A DNA stretch of 64,000 nt from Cladorrhinum sp. PSN259 (Eukaryota; Ascomycota; Sordariomycetes; Sordariales; Podosporaceae), in contig MU867107.1 of the NCBI GenBank assembly GCA_033725935.1, positions 239,112 through 303,111 of the forward strand, in the 5' to 3' direction. Shown in pieces: positions 32,363 to 45,027 of the stretch. A program made the translations under genes and the position numbers. The number at the start of each line of letters is the position of its first letter. Position 1 is the stretch's first letter. Below the pieces are notes generated by a model, which was not told where the DNA came from, searched no databases, and was given only the letters and a program-made list of their open reading frames with translations.

Positions 32363-35300
32363 ATAGGGGATTAGCGGAAAGGAAAGTTTTGATGTTGTGT
32401 GAAAGTAGCGGGCGAGCATATCAGGGAGATAGGGGGTTATATGGCTTTTCATACAATGCAGGTTTACTGGAATCTTGACTGGTCATATGTTTCTTGGGAG
32501 GTTATGGTGAGCTGATTCTCGCGGAACCTCGCTTGAGTGAGGTTCAAAATGTCAAGGGGAACTTTGCGCATTCATCTGTTTACATCTTGATGCATTATGG
32601 GACTGTATTAAACAGTAGATTTCAGGCCCAGCAGATACAGAGTTCTCAGCAAGAAAGCATCGTCTGCAAGCGATCTACATTCTACCGGAGTGACCCTCAG
32701 ACTCCAGAGATCCGACTGTGGAATTTGATATATGATGGTGGTGGTGGGTCATTCAGGGTTAAAGGGCCAATACTACTCCATCCTCAATCATCATTCTGTG
32801 AGTGAAGATCCTTGGCCTCGGATCCGGGGGAGCAACACAACCGAGATTCTCTACATAACTATACAGCGTGATTAGAATCCCTGGCGATCATCATCATAGC
32901 GGAATGGAACCCTAGCAGTTTAAGCTTCAATGGTTAGAGGAGGGTTACTTGCAGCTTTCTGGAGATCACTGAGAGTCCCGATTGTCTTATTGTGAGTGTA
33001 ACTTACACTGTGTGTTTCTGGAGTCAGTTCCTATCGGTTTGGGCTTGGTTAGGGTAGGATGGGGGAGCCTCCTCCTTTAAACGGCGTCTCATCTCCATCG
33101 AATTTGGATGTAGGTGTTGTACGACGGCAAACAAGTTATTGAGGTTTATGGTATTTGTACATGTGTGAAACGTTCCTCTCTTGTTTCTTTACATCACTAT
33201 CTGCATGGGGAATAATTACCGGAAGTGGTTTTATTTTCGGGGAGTTGTTGTACGGTCTCCTATGTTCAAAACAAGTGTGGAAATGGAAGGCATACTAGAA
33301 TGCGATCTATCAGTTATACTCTAGCCTCAAACGACGCAATGTAATGAGGCCGTAACGTTCTGAAACACCGTTTGTATTGTGTTGTAAAAGTTTGAAGATG
33401 AGAGAGTATGTTTGTATCAAACGTCCTTGCCCGTTGGCTGTGCCTCCCGCTTATGATGTCATAGGCGCTTGCTGAGAGTGTAATAATAGGGGGTTAAGTC
33501 TGAAGCAGAGGGAGCACGACAGGAATGGAAGGATTCTTTGAAATGGATGTGTGGGTTTGTTGTTGGAAGATGACAGATGGGATGGCGAACACACCAACGG
33601 TGGCCGAACGCGGGGGATAACCATGACATCCCTGCTAGCGCATCGAGTTGTCCACTCTTTGACGGATTCCTGATTAAAACTGTTGTATACAACTATGACT
33701 GTGTCATTGCACAGTTTCTTGTGCTGACGAAAGTGTGGTAACGAGCGAGTATCTCGCATATGCAACCTAAAACCTACCGATGGTAGAGTAAATTTCGGCC
33801 CCAATTGGACCAACATCTTTCTGATGATGGTTGCGCGGTTGAAGTGGGTGGTGAGTGGATAACGACGATGGACGGGAAGCAGTGGGTTCCACGGCATTTT
33901 GAGGATCCCTGGAAGGGGTTCATTCAAACGAGACAAGGACCAGGGCTCACGTCTGAAACGCCAAGACATGGGAATGGAGGAGGGGAATTCTTCTTCCTCA
34001 GAAAACCATCAACAAGAAAGACCAGATGGCATGTCTCCGTGGTGCTGGTTTTGCGTCATGGTGAGAAGTAGTTCTCATAGACATGAAACATGCGACTTAC
34101 GGAAGAGGCGGTTAACGTGTAACCCCGTAATGACCTGTGCCCTAATTAGTCTGTATTTAAAAATATGGGCAAAATAGACTATCACACGCCAATTGACGGG
34201 ATGTTTCTCTGGGCGGGATGACGTGGATGTATACCGAATAATCACTGTATGTACGGAGCACAACTGTCATCAAAGGGCGGAGCCAAACTGCTTGTGGCGT
34301 GTCGTCGGGGGCATCCAAAGATCCAATGAGAGAGACGTTTGTCGGTCAGTGATTGTGTTTGTATCAACAACCGCCGAGGTCTACCGTGCCGCTTGACATC
34401 CGACCCAGACACAGACACAACACACACCCGTGGGCGTGTGTAACTCACAGAGTGCTTCTATTTCTGCTGTCAGATTCCCGCACGGATGGCAGTGGTCAGC
34501 GTGGCTAAGATGATGGGAATCCAAGGTTCGATTGGCGTATGTAAAGGGCACATTGCATTGCAGTGAAATGTTGCAATATGCAAGTATCCCTCTGCAATGC
34601 TGCATTCGCCAGATGCCGGACCTGTAGAGTGTTGCTGAATAAAGGTCCCAACCTGGTGGATTTCCAGAGTCTGTGAGCACAAGGCACGGCATCATATCCA
34701 CTTGGACCAACGGCTACGGTTGCCGATAGTATCTGTACCTTTTTTGGCTTTTCAGAAACGGGCGACTTTGGAGCGTAAAAACTTTTGAGTTGCAGTTGAG
34801 AAAGGAAAGGGAAATTCTACACGATCGACAAGGAAGTTCCAGGGTGCCCCCATTTCACAGTCTCCATACCTGCCGATAGCAATTGCCTGATACAAAGGCA
34901 CGAACGGGACTTGCCTTGGGTTGGGATCATTGGTCCCAGAAACCCCATTGGTCGCCCGATGACCCTTGTGGGGAGTTGCCCCTGACCCTCCCACTACCCC
35001 TGGGCTTGGCCTTTCTCTCTCCAGCCAGCAGCCAGCACTCACAGTGCGCTAGCAACAACACAACGATCCAGACTGGGCTCTTGGTGAAATAGCGGTGCGT
35101 TGAATTGCTGCGTCCGTTTTTTTGTTTTTTTTCTGTTTCGGTCTGCCCCTCAACCAAAGACTTTTCAGCTGTTCCATTATAGCACCGCACCGCAGCCGCG
35201 AAAAGGGCAGTGGCACTGGACAATTCATCACCTGGAAAAATATTCCTTCTCCCGTCAACTGGACCTCCTTGGCCGCCCCTCCGAGTCCCTGGACTCGTCA

Positions 35301-35710
35301 AATTGCTCTTGCAGGACTAGAGGGCACTGCCGTCGCTAAATAATATTACTACCTGCCCAGGTGGTGCACTGTGCTCTCCCCTAGGTCTACTTTGGCCCTC
35401 CGTCCACACCCCGTTCCGTCGTCTAGTCCCGACGAACGAATCTATAACCGTCAATAACGAACGACCAACGTACAACGTACAACGGCCCAGACATCGCCGA
35501 CGGGGTTGCACCTAAAGTATCCTGGAATTGATGCGACACCTCCTCACTTGGGTTCGCACCTCCCGCGTTCCTCCTCGTACATGACGACGCCCTCCCAAAA
35601 CCCCGATACCATTCCCGATCTCGACTTTGATCCCCTCGTCCTTGTCTTGTCTCTGGATCCGCTGCACTGTTGGCTCCAGTTGAAGCTATACCACTACAAT
35701 AATAGCAGCC
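32363..35710. other. Long intergenic region upstream of the LIM-RhoGAP gene
   Basis: About 3.3 kb with no supported gene. The right end (about 35100-35710) is CT-rich and carries short upstream open frames, as expected for a long 5' leader of a polarity regulator. Frames of 60-170 codons elsewhere (for example 33451-33969 minus) lack domains and overlap each other. Confidence 0.4.
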
Positions 35711-38605
35711 ATGGATGATTATCTGGATAGCCCCATGGAGACGGAGGATATCTTCCCCTGCAAAGGGTGCGGAGAGGTAGGTTGCTTTGTCTGCCAAGAG
35801 CTCTACCGGCATAAGTGATACTGACCGTCGTTCAATTCACAGATCCTCGAGGAGGGCAAAGCATTTGAACTAGGTATGCTCGCTAGTCTTTGCTGCCCGT
35901 GATTTGCGCGACCTCATGTGCTGACAGGTAATGATATAGCTGGAAACCGATGGCATCTCGACTGTTTCCGATGCAACACCTGCAATACTCTTCTCGACTC
36001 GGACGCGAACCTCCTCCTCCTCGGCGATGGCTCGCTCATCTGCAACAATTGCACCTACAGCTGCAGCGCTTGCAACAATAAGATTGAAGACCTCGCCATC
36101 CTCACCGGAGACCAGGCGTTTTGTGCTACCTGCTTCCGTTGTAGAAACTGCAAAAGAAAGATCGAGAACCTGCGTTATGCCCGGACTTCACACGGCATCT
36201 TTTGCATGACATGCCACGAGTCACTGATGGCGAGACGTCGGAAAAAATCAAAAGCTGCTGCGCAGGCGAAACAACAGCGAGAGAAAGATGCATCTCCGAT
36301 GATAACAGACAAATCGCTACCGGCTCTTCCCCCGAATGCCGTTCCTCTCAACCCCTTACCGAGCGACCGGGCTACTCCCGACTCCGATACTCCCACCGAG
36401 CTGTCGCCCCGTCCCCGTGGCGCCTATGGAATAACAGAGTCGACATCACGGAGTGGTTCGAAGCCCGACCCCTCCCCCGATAGATCGCAGGATTCAGGCA
36501 AGGACACTGGTCTTACCCTTCCCTCACAGAGCTATAGAAACAACAGGAACTCGACGATTCTATCGGGCGACTTAAACGCTGATGACGGCTTTTTTATCCC
36601 CGTGGCATTGGATCCTAGCCCTGCGCCATCATTGACACCGCAGTCGATGTCGGATGCATTCACAGACTCTAGCAGGAGGAATATGGAGAGGGGAGAATAT
36701 TTTACTTCTAAGCCAAGCCCCGCTCCAGAGAAGAGATCTGAATCGCAAGCATCAACACCGCACATCGCTTTCCAAGAAAAAGGGAGACAGCCATCGTCTG
36801 ACTATGAGATTCCCCAGTACGAGCGACCACCAGCCCGAAAACTCTCAAAGCGAAACGGAAATCCCAAGGCGTCGCCCGGTATTGCTGGCGAGGAGAGGAA
36901 GCCTGCCGCGAACGGAAGGACACCCCAGGACGAGGAGTTCAGGTTGCAGGATGCTCCCAAGAGCAAAAAGCTGGTCAGCACTAGGAGCAACTCAGTGTCA
37001 AACAACTCTTTGGAAGTTGCTGCCCCAACCAAGCCACCGCCCGCCCCGCCACGGAATAGAGAGGTGCTATCGCCTACTACGAATATCGATCCCTCCTCTC
37101 AGCTAGGACCAGCAGACAGAACAACACCCCCAAGAATTTCTCAGGAATCTCGGCGGAGGGATGAGGAGACGGTCCGGCCTTCGTTTGACTCGATGGCGTC
37201 TGGCAGGACAGACGCATCTGGCATGAAGCCCGGTCAGAGCACGCCTCGAAATGAGCTTCTAATTCGTCCAGCAGTTCCCGAAACAAAGTTGAGCGACACT
37301 TACATGCAACCACGCGCAGCTCCGCCTCCACCGCCTGCTCAGACCCCGAAAGAGTCTTCGTCTTCTGTTAATGAACTCACCGAACCCAAACACTCGCCTA
37401 AGCTGCCTCGCTGGAGTGCCGGGGGAGATTTCAGCATGGATGAAGACATGGCTCGCATCCTCGGAACTGACGAAGGGTCTTCCTCAATACTGCGACGTGT
37501 GTCGAATGCTGTTCGGCATGGGCGACACAACAGCGCAGAGACTGCTACCAACCACGGTCGACTAGGCCACAGCAGAAGTGTGAGCGAGACCACCAGAGGC
37601 ACGACTTCGCCGCGTTGGCCAAGAACTCCAATCGCCGAGGACCCGCTGAATGGGGGTCACGTCCCTGATATCAGCAGCCCCATCTCTCTTTCTGGAGCTA
37701 ACCAAGACGATCCTGCTTTCCTCAAGCGACAGCTTAGGAATTCGGAGCAGCGTGTGGCGGAACTTGAGCGGCAGTTCAACACTGAAAAGGACCTCAAGAA
37801 TCTGAATAAGAGGCTGGTCGAGAAGAGAAAGACTGTTTCGGTCCTCGACACTCAGACTGAGATCATGATCAGGCAATTGGAGGTTCTGGCTGGCTACGTA
37901 GAGCGGGCGAAGAAGACTAACGAGCCCCTCGATCCTCGTGAGTTGGAAGAGTCCGCAATCAAGGAGTTTGTGCAAAAGTTGGAGAAGGTGAAGCAGGGCA
38001 TGACGGCCGCAATTGAACTGCTTCATGCCGAACGTGATGAACTCCTGGAGGAGAAGAACCAGGCCATTGCTGATCGGGATCGTGCTCTTCTCGAGTTCGA
38101 ACAGCTTTCCTCTAAGAACGCGCAGCTGGCCGATCTCAACAACGACCTTACCCATCAAATTCAAGAGCGATTCAAGCACCAGGTCAACAATGGTGATCTC
38201 AAAATTCCACCGAACGGGTTGGGTATTTATGGACATGCCAAGGGCGTTTCCTCTCAGTCAATCAATAATCTGGACGCTGCTAGCATGCAGACCGGCACGA
38301 CACTAATTGGAGAGGAAGAGCCAATTCTCGAAGGGCCTACCGTCGTCAATATGCGGAAGGGCCAGGTCAAGAAATTCAACTGGAAGAAGGGTTCGAGCAA
38401 GGTTGCTCACAACATCACCAAGGGCATCAATCGTGCAGCAGGTGCCTTCCAGCAAGATCAGGCCCGTATGCCCAACAATCCTGGGCTGGGTGGTGACAGC
38501 ATCGGCATTCCGTATAACATGACCGTCACTCAGATTGAGTCTCCAATCACGGCCGTACCAATCGCTGGTCCAAATCGTGTTCTTACAGATAATCGCCAGC
38601 CTGCT

Positions 38606-38652
<47 letters not shown>

Positions 38653-39442
38653 CTTCGGCTTCTTTGGCAAGAAAAATACTATGCCCAAGTCCCAGTCAAT
38701 CACCAACGTCGCCATGCCCGCAGTTGCGGAGTCCCCAAGTACCCTCTTTGGTTCAGAATTGGTTGAGCGGGCTGACTATGAGAGGCGCCAAATACCCAAC
38801 GTCGTCACCCGCTGCATCGAGGAAGTGGAGTTACGTGGTATGGACATTGAGGGTATTTACAGGAAGACGGGTGGCAACTCTCAAGTCAAGATGATCCAGG
38901 AAGGTTTCGACAGGAATGGTGACTTTGATATTTCGGACCCGGACCTTGATATCACGGCCGTCACGAGTGTCTTGAAGCAATACTTTCGGAAGCTTCCAAC
39001 CCCTCTGCTCACCTTTGATGTGTATGAGCGTATTCTGGAATCCAACAGTAAGTACAAATGGTGTTCTCAAGGGGTTTGGATCAGAGGGCTAATACTTGGT
39101 TTGCAGTGATCCAAAACGAGTCAGAGCGATGCGCACATATGAGACAGACCATCAACATGCTCCCAGCCAAACACCGTGACTGTCTTGAATTCTTGATGTT
39201 CCATTTGGTGCGTGTCGCCAGCAGGGAGCGTGAGAACCTGGTATGTATTTGCCGTCGATTCCACCTAGTAACTCATCACTAACTCACGTCTACAGATGTC
39301 CCCCAAGAACCTTGCTGTCGTCTTCGCCCCCACTATTATGAGAGACCACAGTCTTGAAAAGGAGATGACCGATATGCACGTGAAGAATACGGCGGTGCAA
39401 TTTTTGATTGAGAACAGCCACGTTATTTTTGGCGAGGCCTGA
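35711..39442 (+). CDS. LIM-domain Rho GTPase-activating protein (Rga type)
   Basis: Switches off Rho-family GTPases at sites of polarised growth. Exons 35711-35776, 35843-35873, 35940-39047, 39107-39240 and 39296-39442 join to 1161 residues. Two LIM zinc-finger domains lie at the N-terminus: CKGCGE starts LIM1, with CFRCNTC, CNNCTYSC, CSACNNKIEDLAILTG and CFRCRNC continuing into LIM2 (to about residue 130). A long Ser/Pro-rich region follows, then a coiled coil at about 600-760. A run of 16 glycines encoded by GGC units sits at about 922-937. The RhoGAP domain is at about 960-1160, with the arginine finger in GIYRKTGG and helix segments LKQYFRKLPTPLLTFDVYE and NLAVVFAPTIMR. The order matches yeast Rga1/Rga2, whose known target is Cdc42; the exact target here is inferred. 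Confidence 0.92.
38606..38653 (+). repeat. GGC/GGT triplet repeat encoding 16 glycines
   Basis: Forty-eight bases of almost pure GGC units inside the LIM-RhoGAP coding region, just upstream of the GAP domain. Triplet repeats of this kind change length easily and stay in frame. Confidence 0.9.
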
Positions 39443-40604
39443 GTGGAAGGAAAGAGCGATAAGAAGAACTTGTGAGCTTTGTAGGCTTGTTGAAAGTAGC
39501 CTCTTGACGAGACGAATTGTATATAACTCTCCCTCCCCCTTACTGCTCTTTTTCTTTTTCTCTTTCGTCTTCATTTCCATCAGCAGCAACAAGTTACGAT
39601 ACGAAAAATATGACCTCGCAATTCAAAGGGGGAAAAGGTGGAAATCGTCTTTTCTAAACTTTTCTTAATTTCATTGATAGCTTCTTTCTATTTGCAACAA
39701 AACATCATTCATGACCACACACAAACGGGCATTATTCAGAGACAGCGGAGTTCTTTTACGTGTGGAGCTGGTTTATTTCGAGCATGAAATATGTCTTTTA
39801 TTGTACGGGAAACCGACTTGAAGGAAAAGGGGACAAGGGGCAAGGGGCAAGGGGCAAAGGTCCAAGGGGACGGGGTTGGGGTTTATTTTCCTTTTCTTAT
39901 TTTCATTTTCATGACCAGAGAGAGATTACCCCTTTATTTCGTTTTAGTTACGTCATATTTTATATATATATTTTTCTTAAAAAGGGGGAGAGAGAAATAT
40001 GAAGGAAAGTCATTTTTTGAGCTTTTCTCGAAATGCATCTATCTATCTAAAGGGCTTTCTTCCTGTTTCTTGATGAATGGCTTGATGAACGATACTCGTC
40101 CAATCTTGCAAGTGTTTAATACGAATGTCGCTGTGGATGTAGCCTGTCTGCACAATAAGACGGGTATCACGCTAGAGCTCACTTTCCACAATAACTGGTA
40201 AAAAGGTATGTAGAATGAGTATCATAAACAAACACAACACAAATGAGTGGATCATGAAAGGTGTCAAATAAGTATGTTTCTTTTTCCTATACTTTCATAT
40301 ATTATCCTTCTCTCTCCCTCCGTCATACCCCCCGATTCTTTAAAGTTGAAATCGGGGGGCAGGGTATCATTATCAAATCAGAACAAATTTTTTAAGCCAT
40401 TTACACACAGGAAGAACAACACCTTCACTAATCTCCATGGGTGCGATAATGCCACGCTGCTCTGCTCTTCGTTCCCTCCACCAACTCCTACCTCTCCCAC
40501 CAATTTCACGGACTCTCCCTTTTCGAACCCATCTCTCCAAAATCGTTCTTACAAACCTCTCCTCTCACACCCCTTCCTGCCTTCAAACCCCACTCGCATG
40601 CCAT
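39443..40604. other. Convergent 3' region, LIM-RhoGAP / Fyv7
   Basis: Likely 3' UTRs. Holds CT-rich tracts, a short GGGGCAA minisatellite near 39830-39865, a TATATA run near 39960 and an ATCT repeat near 40037. No gene supported. Confidence 0.4.
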
Positions 40605-41387
40605 TTATCTCCCCTCTCCAACCAGCCTCTGCACCCTCTCGAGCAATAACTTGCCCTCTTTACCCACCTTCCTCTTCCCATCTCTACCAGGCTCCTTAGC
40701 CTTCGCCATCTGCCTTCTAAACCGCTCCCGATCAGCAATCTTTTCCTGCTTCTCTGCTTCCCTCCGTGCAATTTCCGCAGCACGCTTCTCTGCTGCTTCT
40801 TTTGCCTTTTGGGCTGCCGTAAGTTCTTTAGAGAAGTAATCTGGTCTATGTTTACGACTGTTTCTCTGACGGGAGTGACGGGGTTGATTATCAGGATGTG
40901 TTGGGTCGTCCAGATTTGGGTTTGGGCCGTCGAATGGTTTTGCTGCTCCTGTGGAGGAAGGCTTGGAAGGGGATTGATGAGAGTCGAGATTGTCTAGCAT
41001 TGCCTGTCTTGCTGGGTGAATTGCTGGCGATGCTGGTTGTGGTTCATGTTCATGTTCATGTTTAGTTTGGGGCTCTGGGGTTTGTGATTTTTCTTGTTGT
41101 GCTTGTTGGCGGCGTCGTTCTTCCTCCTCTGCTTCTCGAGCTGCGATGAGCATGGGGTCGTTGACGGTTGGGTTCTTTTCCTTTTCGGCGTCGATTTGTG
41201 CTTTCACTTTGGCGAATTGTTTCTTGATCTTGGCTTTTTGGATGAGGTTCTTCTTGATTTTTGTTACTTTGCGCTTCCATGCGCCGTCGGGGAGGTTGTC
41301 TGGGCCGACTCGAAAGCCGGTACGGGGCTTCTTTTGTTGTTTTTGGGAGTCATCTCCTTCGTCGCGGGTGCGTTTCGTTGGTGCCAT
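40605..41387 (-). CDS. fyv7: rRNA-processing protein Fyv7-like
   Basis: Single exon of 260 residues. Yeast Fyv7 acts in early 18S rRNA processing in the nucleolus; the human relative is CCDC59/TAP26. The N-terminal conserved block contains GAWKRKVTKIKKNLIQKAKI and the C-terminal block YFSKELTAAQKAKEAAEKRA followed by ADRERFRRQMAKAKEPGRDG. Between them lies a low-complexity linker with His-Glu repeats (EHEHEHE) encoded by a CATGTT-type hexamer repeat. The protein is very basic overall (KKPRTGFR near the start could be a nuclear signal). It converges on the LIM-RhoGAP gene and is divergent from the Atos-type gene. Confidence 0.8.
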   Translation of the reverse strand: MAPTKRTRDEGDDSQKQQKKPRTGFRVGPDNLPDGAWKRKVTKIKKNLIQKAKIKKQFAKVKAQIDAEKEKNPTVNDPMLIAAREAEEEERRRQQAQQEKSQTPEPQTKHEHEHEPQPASPAIHPARQAMLDNLDSHQSPSKPSSTGAAKPFDGPNPNLDDPTHPDNQPRHSRQRNSRKHRPDYFSKELTAAQKAKEAAEKRAAEIARREAEKQEKIADRERFRRQMAKAKEPGRDGKRKVGKEGKLLLERVQRLVGEGR

Positions 41388-42368
41388 TGCCGCGATTGTT
41401 TTGTGTCAGGATATAGCGCGGTGGCTGTTGAGAGTCGTGATTGGGAATTGGAGGTCGGAAGGATGGTGAGAGCTGCAAGTGGTTGTCGTAGACGGCCAAG
41501 GTTACTTTTTTTTGCCGGTGCTGTAGCGATAAACTCGCTATCAGTTTGGGCGGTGAGCATCAAAACCGGGGCGATTTGCAAGGGACTCACGTTCATATCC
41601 ACCCCCACGCAGTTGGGGGAAACCACTCTGTTTGAGGTTGGTTACATAAGTCTCGCACCAACACATCCCTCTCTTTCACACGGCATCCCCCATTCACCAT
41701 CACTGATCAGGCGGACCAATGATTCTTTTTCCGCTCCATTTCGCGCATGGGAGGCTTTTCTAAGAAAGGAACAATGGCAACCCACCCTCTTCTTGGTATC
41801 GTTTTACCACATACCGCCGACCCGTGGACACCGATATGCATCACTGGCATCCCGGCTTTTTGGCCATTTCCGGGCAAATGAATGGATATAAAAATCTGGG
41901 TGGCACACCTGACAGGCACCCCCCAGCCCCAGCAAGCCAGGCACAGCAGCGAATCGGTAAATGCTCAAAATATTTCGGAGTGGCGATGACGCATATTCTC
42001 CCTAGGTCGTGCCACGACACTTCTTTTTCGGAGACCGGGCACGTCTCCATTCACTAACACCCACCCTATGGGTTGCCAATTTGTACCGTGCGGAGTGCTG
42101 CTTTATAGAGACCCGGTCCTAGCCTAGCGCCCTTCAGCTGCTGCAACTTGCCGTCACCATGAGAATCGGCCAACGTCTGATCTGAGGCTCCCAGAGGACG
42201 GTTCATTCAATCTCAACAACTTCGTTCCGGACGATCCCACAAAAAAACGACTAAAATCTCGGAGGTCTTCTCCTTTTTGTTCAGTCAGACAGTTTTCAGA
42301 GTGTGATGTGACAACGTACCTACCTTAACTCTCTAATTTTGCCAACTTATTATCTTTGCGCGCACCAG
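41388..42368. promoter_or_regulatory. Divergent region, Fyv7 / Atos-type gene
   Basis: About 980 bases. It should hold both promoters and the unresolved first exon of the Atos-type gene; an ATG in good context (ccgtcaccATGA) lies at 42159. No other gene recognised. Confidence 0.35.
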
Positions 42369-45027
42369 ACATCAGCCCAATTCCTCTCAAGGAGGCCCTA
42401 TCGGTGATTCTCAAAAGAAGTATCCAGCCTCGGAGTCAGGACTCAGTGGCGTTTGATCGAAATTGGAGATCCCGAGTTCTAGCATTGCGATTCATTTCAG
42501 CAACCTGGAACTGTTTGTGGTCTCGCTATGAGCATCTTATTGAACATTTTTGGAAGGTGACAAGAAATCCCGGACTCGACTCATACTCATCCGAGCTCGA
42601 CGCCATAATTTCAACAAATATCTCCACGCTTGCAGAACGCGCCAGTATGCCCCTGCTACGAGAAGATGGCGACCTGGAACACCATGACGTTGAGGCGGAT
42701 GTTGATGGGGCTGGTGCAGACAATGACTTTCCTCACAACGCATTTTCCACTCCGCCCAAACCTATCATGCGAAGATCTTTGAGTAGGCGACTTTCCGAAG
42801 AGAGCATCCGAACCGACTTATGTGAAGGCCCTATTCTAGAAAGCCCACCTTGCAAACCATCAACCCCCGAAAAGACGATTTCCCATACCGTGTCCGTGTC
42901 TGACCGAGCTGAGCTCATTGAACGACTCAAGAGAGGAGAGAGCCCGACCTGGGTCCCTAATCGCCATGTATGTTCACCCAAACTTCAGTGACGGTTCCGT
43001 GAGTGTTGACAGCTACCTAGTTGGAATCATTGTTTCTGGAAAACAAGACACATCTTTCACCATCACCGCCACCGCAAATACCACAGGCACCAAGTTCCAT
43101 GTCGCCTGGTCTACTGCCTCCACCCACCCTAACTCCTGAGAAGCACGACAAGAAATGGATTGAGCCAGTGATTGATGCAACTTTGCGGGATGGGCTAAAT
43201 ATTGAACGCCCACGATCCGCACTGCACAGTGGGAACTTTACGCCACAAGAGCAGTCTCCTGATCCACTAGACAAGGCGACGTCGGGCCGCCATATTGAGG
43301 ACACGCATTTTGATCCAACCGGTGCCTCCTGGATCAGTACCTCACCGCCAAGAGACTTCAGCCCTTTTCACTTTTCAAGCGGTGTGGCTGATTACCGCAA
43401 GGAGATTTTCGGGACGCCGGGTCCTTCTTCACTGAGTTCATCGCGCTCATCAAACTTCATCTACAAGCCACCAACAAGTCCTCTCGTACAATCTGAGAGC
43501 AATGACGAGGTTGACTTGACACTTCCGCTCGACAGTTTTAATATCGCTTCAGATAGTCCTCGAGGACATCAGCGTCGCCATACACTCAACATTTCCCATG
43601 CCTCATCTCCCTTTACCAATATCTCCAGTCACCGACAGGTACCTCTACGTCGGGAGGGCACGCATCCATATCAGGCACACCAACCGCGGCGTTCGTTGAA
43701 CTCCACACCCACGCTATCGCTTGCTACCTCATCGCCACAAACACCCGCGCCTTTCGGGCTGAGAAGGCCATCTTTCAGTTCCGATGCTTCGCCTTTACAT
43801 CACGCCTCTCTTGTGGGATCATACGAAGAAAGTATTCTCAAGGGTCGCATGTCGACCAATCCCTCCAAGCCCTTGGAGTTTATGGCACAGATCGGAGTCT
43901 TGGGTCTCGGGAAGTGCAAGCCGAGTCTACGATGCCCGTCCCATGTGACTTTACCTTTCTCAGCAGTGTTCTACAATTATTCCAACACCTCTCATGGGAG
44001 AAGTAAGACTCATGATGGGCCAAGCCCCTATGTCGGGCAGATAGACTTGGAGAATGGGCTATCAAACGCCGACGAGGACAAACGAGCCAAGCGAAAGCTG
44101 CAATCCCGGTATCAAGACCAAAGGAAAGACTTGAAAGAAGAAGATGACCGGGACGACACAGGAGAGATATCAGATGACGCTCGCGGGGGCTCAAAGCAGC
44201 AGCAACCAAAACAACGCCGCGCCAGATCTCCAAAAGCTCCTCCAGGCGGAAGATATCGCATCCCAGAAAAGGGGCAACTGCAAATAATCATCAAGAACCA
44301 GAACAAAACGGCTGTGAAACTCTTCCTGGTCCCTTACGACCTCGCAGGCATGGAGGCAGGTACAAAAACCTTTATACGCCAGAGAAGCTATTCGGCTGGT
44401 CCGATACTAGATATTCCCCCAACAGCAGCTTCAACCTCTGACAAGCCTGTCCTCCGATATCTGGTGCATTTACACATTTGCTGTCCGTCGAAAGGCCGGT
44501 ACTACTTATACAAAGCCATCCGCGTCGTCTTTGCGAATAGAGTTCCAGACGGCAAGGAGAAGTTGCGCAACGAAATGACTTGGCCAGATCCAAGGTTCGC
44601 GCCGTATAAGCCGGTGAGGGTCATGCATCCTCAGTCTTCTCATCATCCTAGTGAACAGCAGGAGTTTAGACGTCGCAGTGCTGGGTATGTGCTAGGACAA
44701 CACTTCTCACACCTTAATAAGGGTGGTGGTGAGCCGTTTCCATCCTTTGTTGGTACGAGTCTGGATCCTAACGGTTCTGTGGCTCCACCAGAAACTATGT
44801 CTGGTGTTGAGATGACTGGTCCTGCCACAAGCGCCGCCACAAATCTGTATGATAAGCTCAGCAAAGGAGACATCGGTTATGGTGGGAATCCGTTTATTCT
44901 GCATTCATCAGCCATGACAGCCGCTACCACAACCAGCATTGGCGGGTCACTAGGTGCTGGATTGTTATCACAAAAGTTGAGGTCGTTAGCCACGCCACCG
45001 CCCCCTGCTCGTCCTTCAACTGACTAG
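42369..45027 (+). CDS. Atos/FAM214-like protein (DUF4210, meiotic chromosome segregation family), 5' end unresolved
   Basis: Exons from about 42369 to 42967 and 43021-45027; the junction joins phase 0 (RHLESLFLENK). The first exon is open from 42356 but has no in-frame ATG before residue 'RASM', so the real start lies in an upstream exon. An ATG at 42159 spliced to 42369 would work in phase, though its donor (GTCTGA) is weak. The N-terminal part reads PIPLKEALSVILKRS then YEHLIEHFW. The DUF4210 block is GVLGLGKCKPSLRCPSHVTL with FSAVFYNYSNTSHGRSKTHD. The C-terminal chromosome-segregation domain has GRYRIPEKGQLQIIIKNQNK, KLFLVPYDLAGMEAGTKTFI, RYLVHLHICCPSKGRYYLYK. Fission-yeast relatives are linked to meiotic segregation and animal Atos proteins to transcription. 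Roughly 870 residues. Confidence 0.8.

Noticed and set aside
33451..33969. 172-codon minus-strand frame in the long intergenic region
   Set aside because: No domain, no coherent splicing, composition like random translation.
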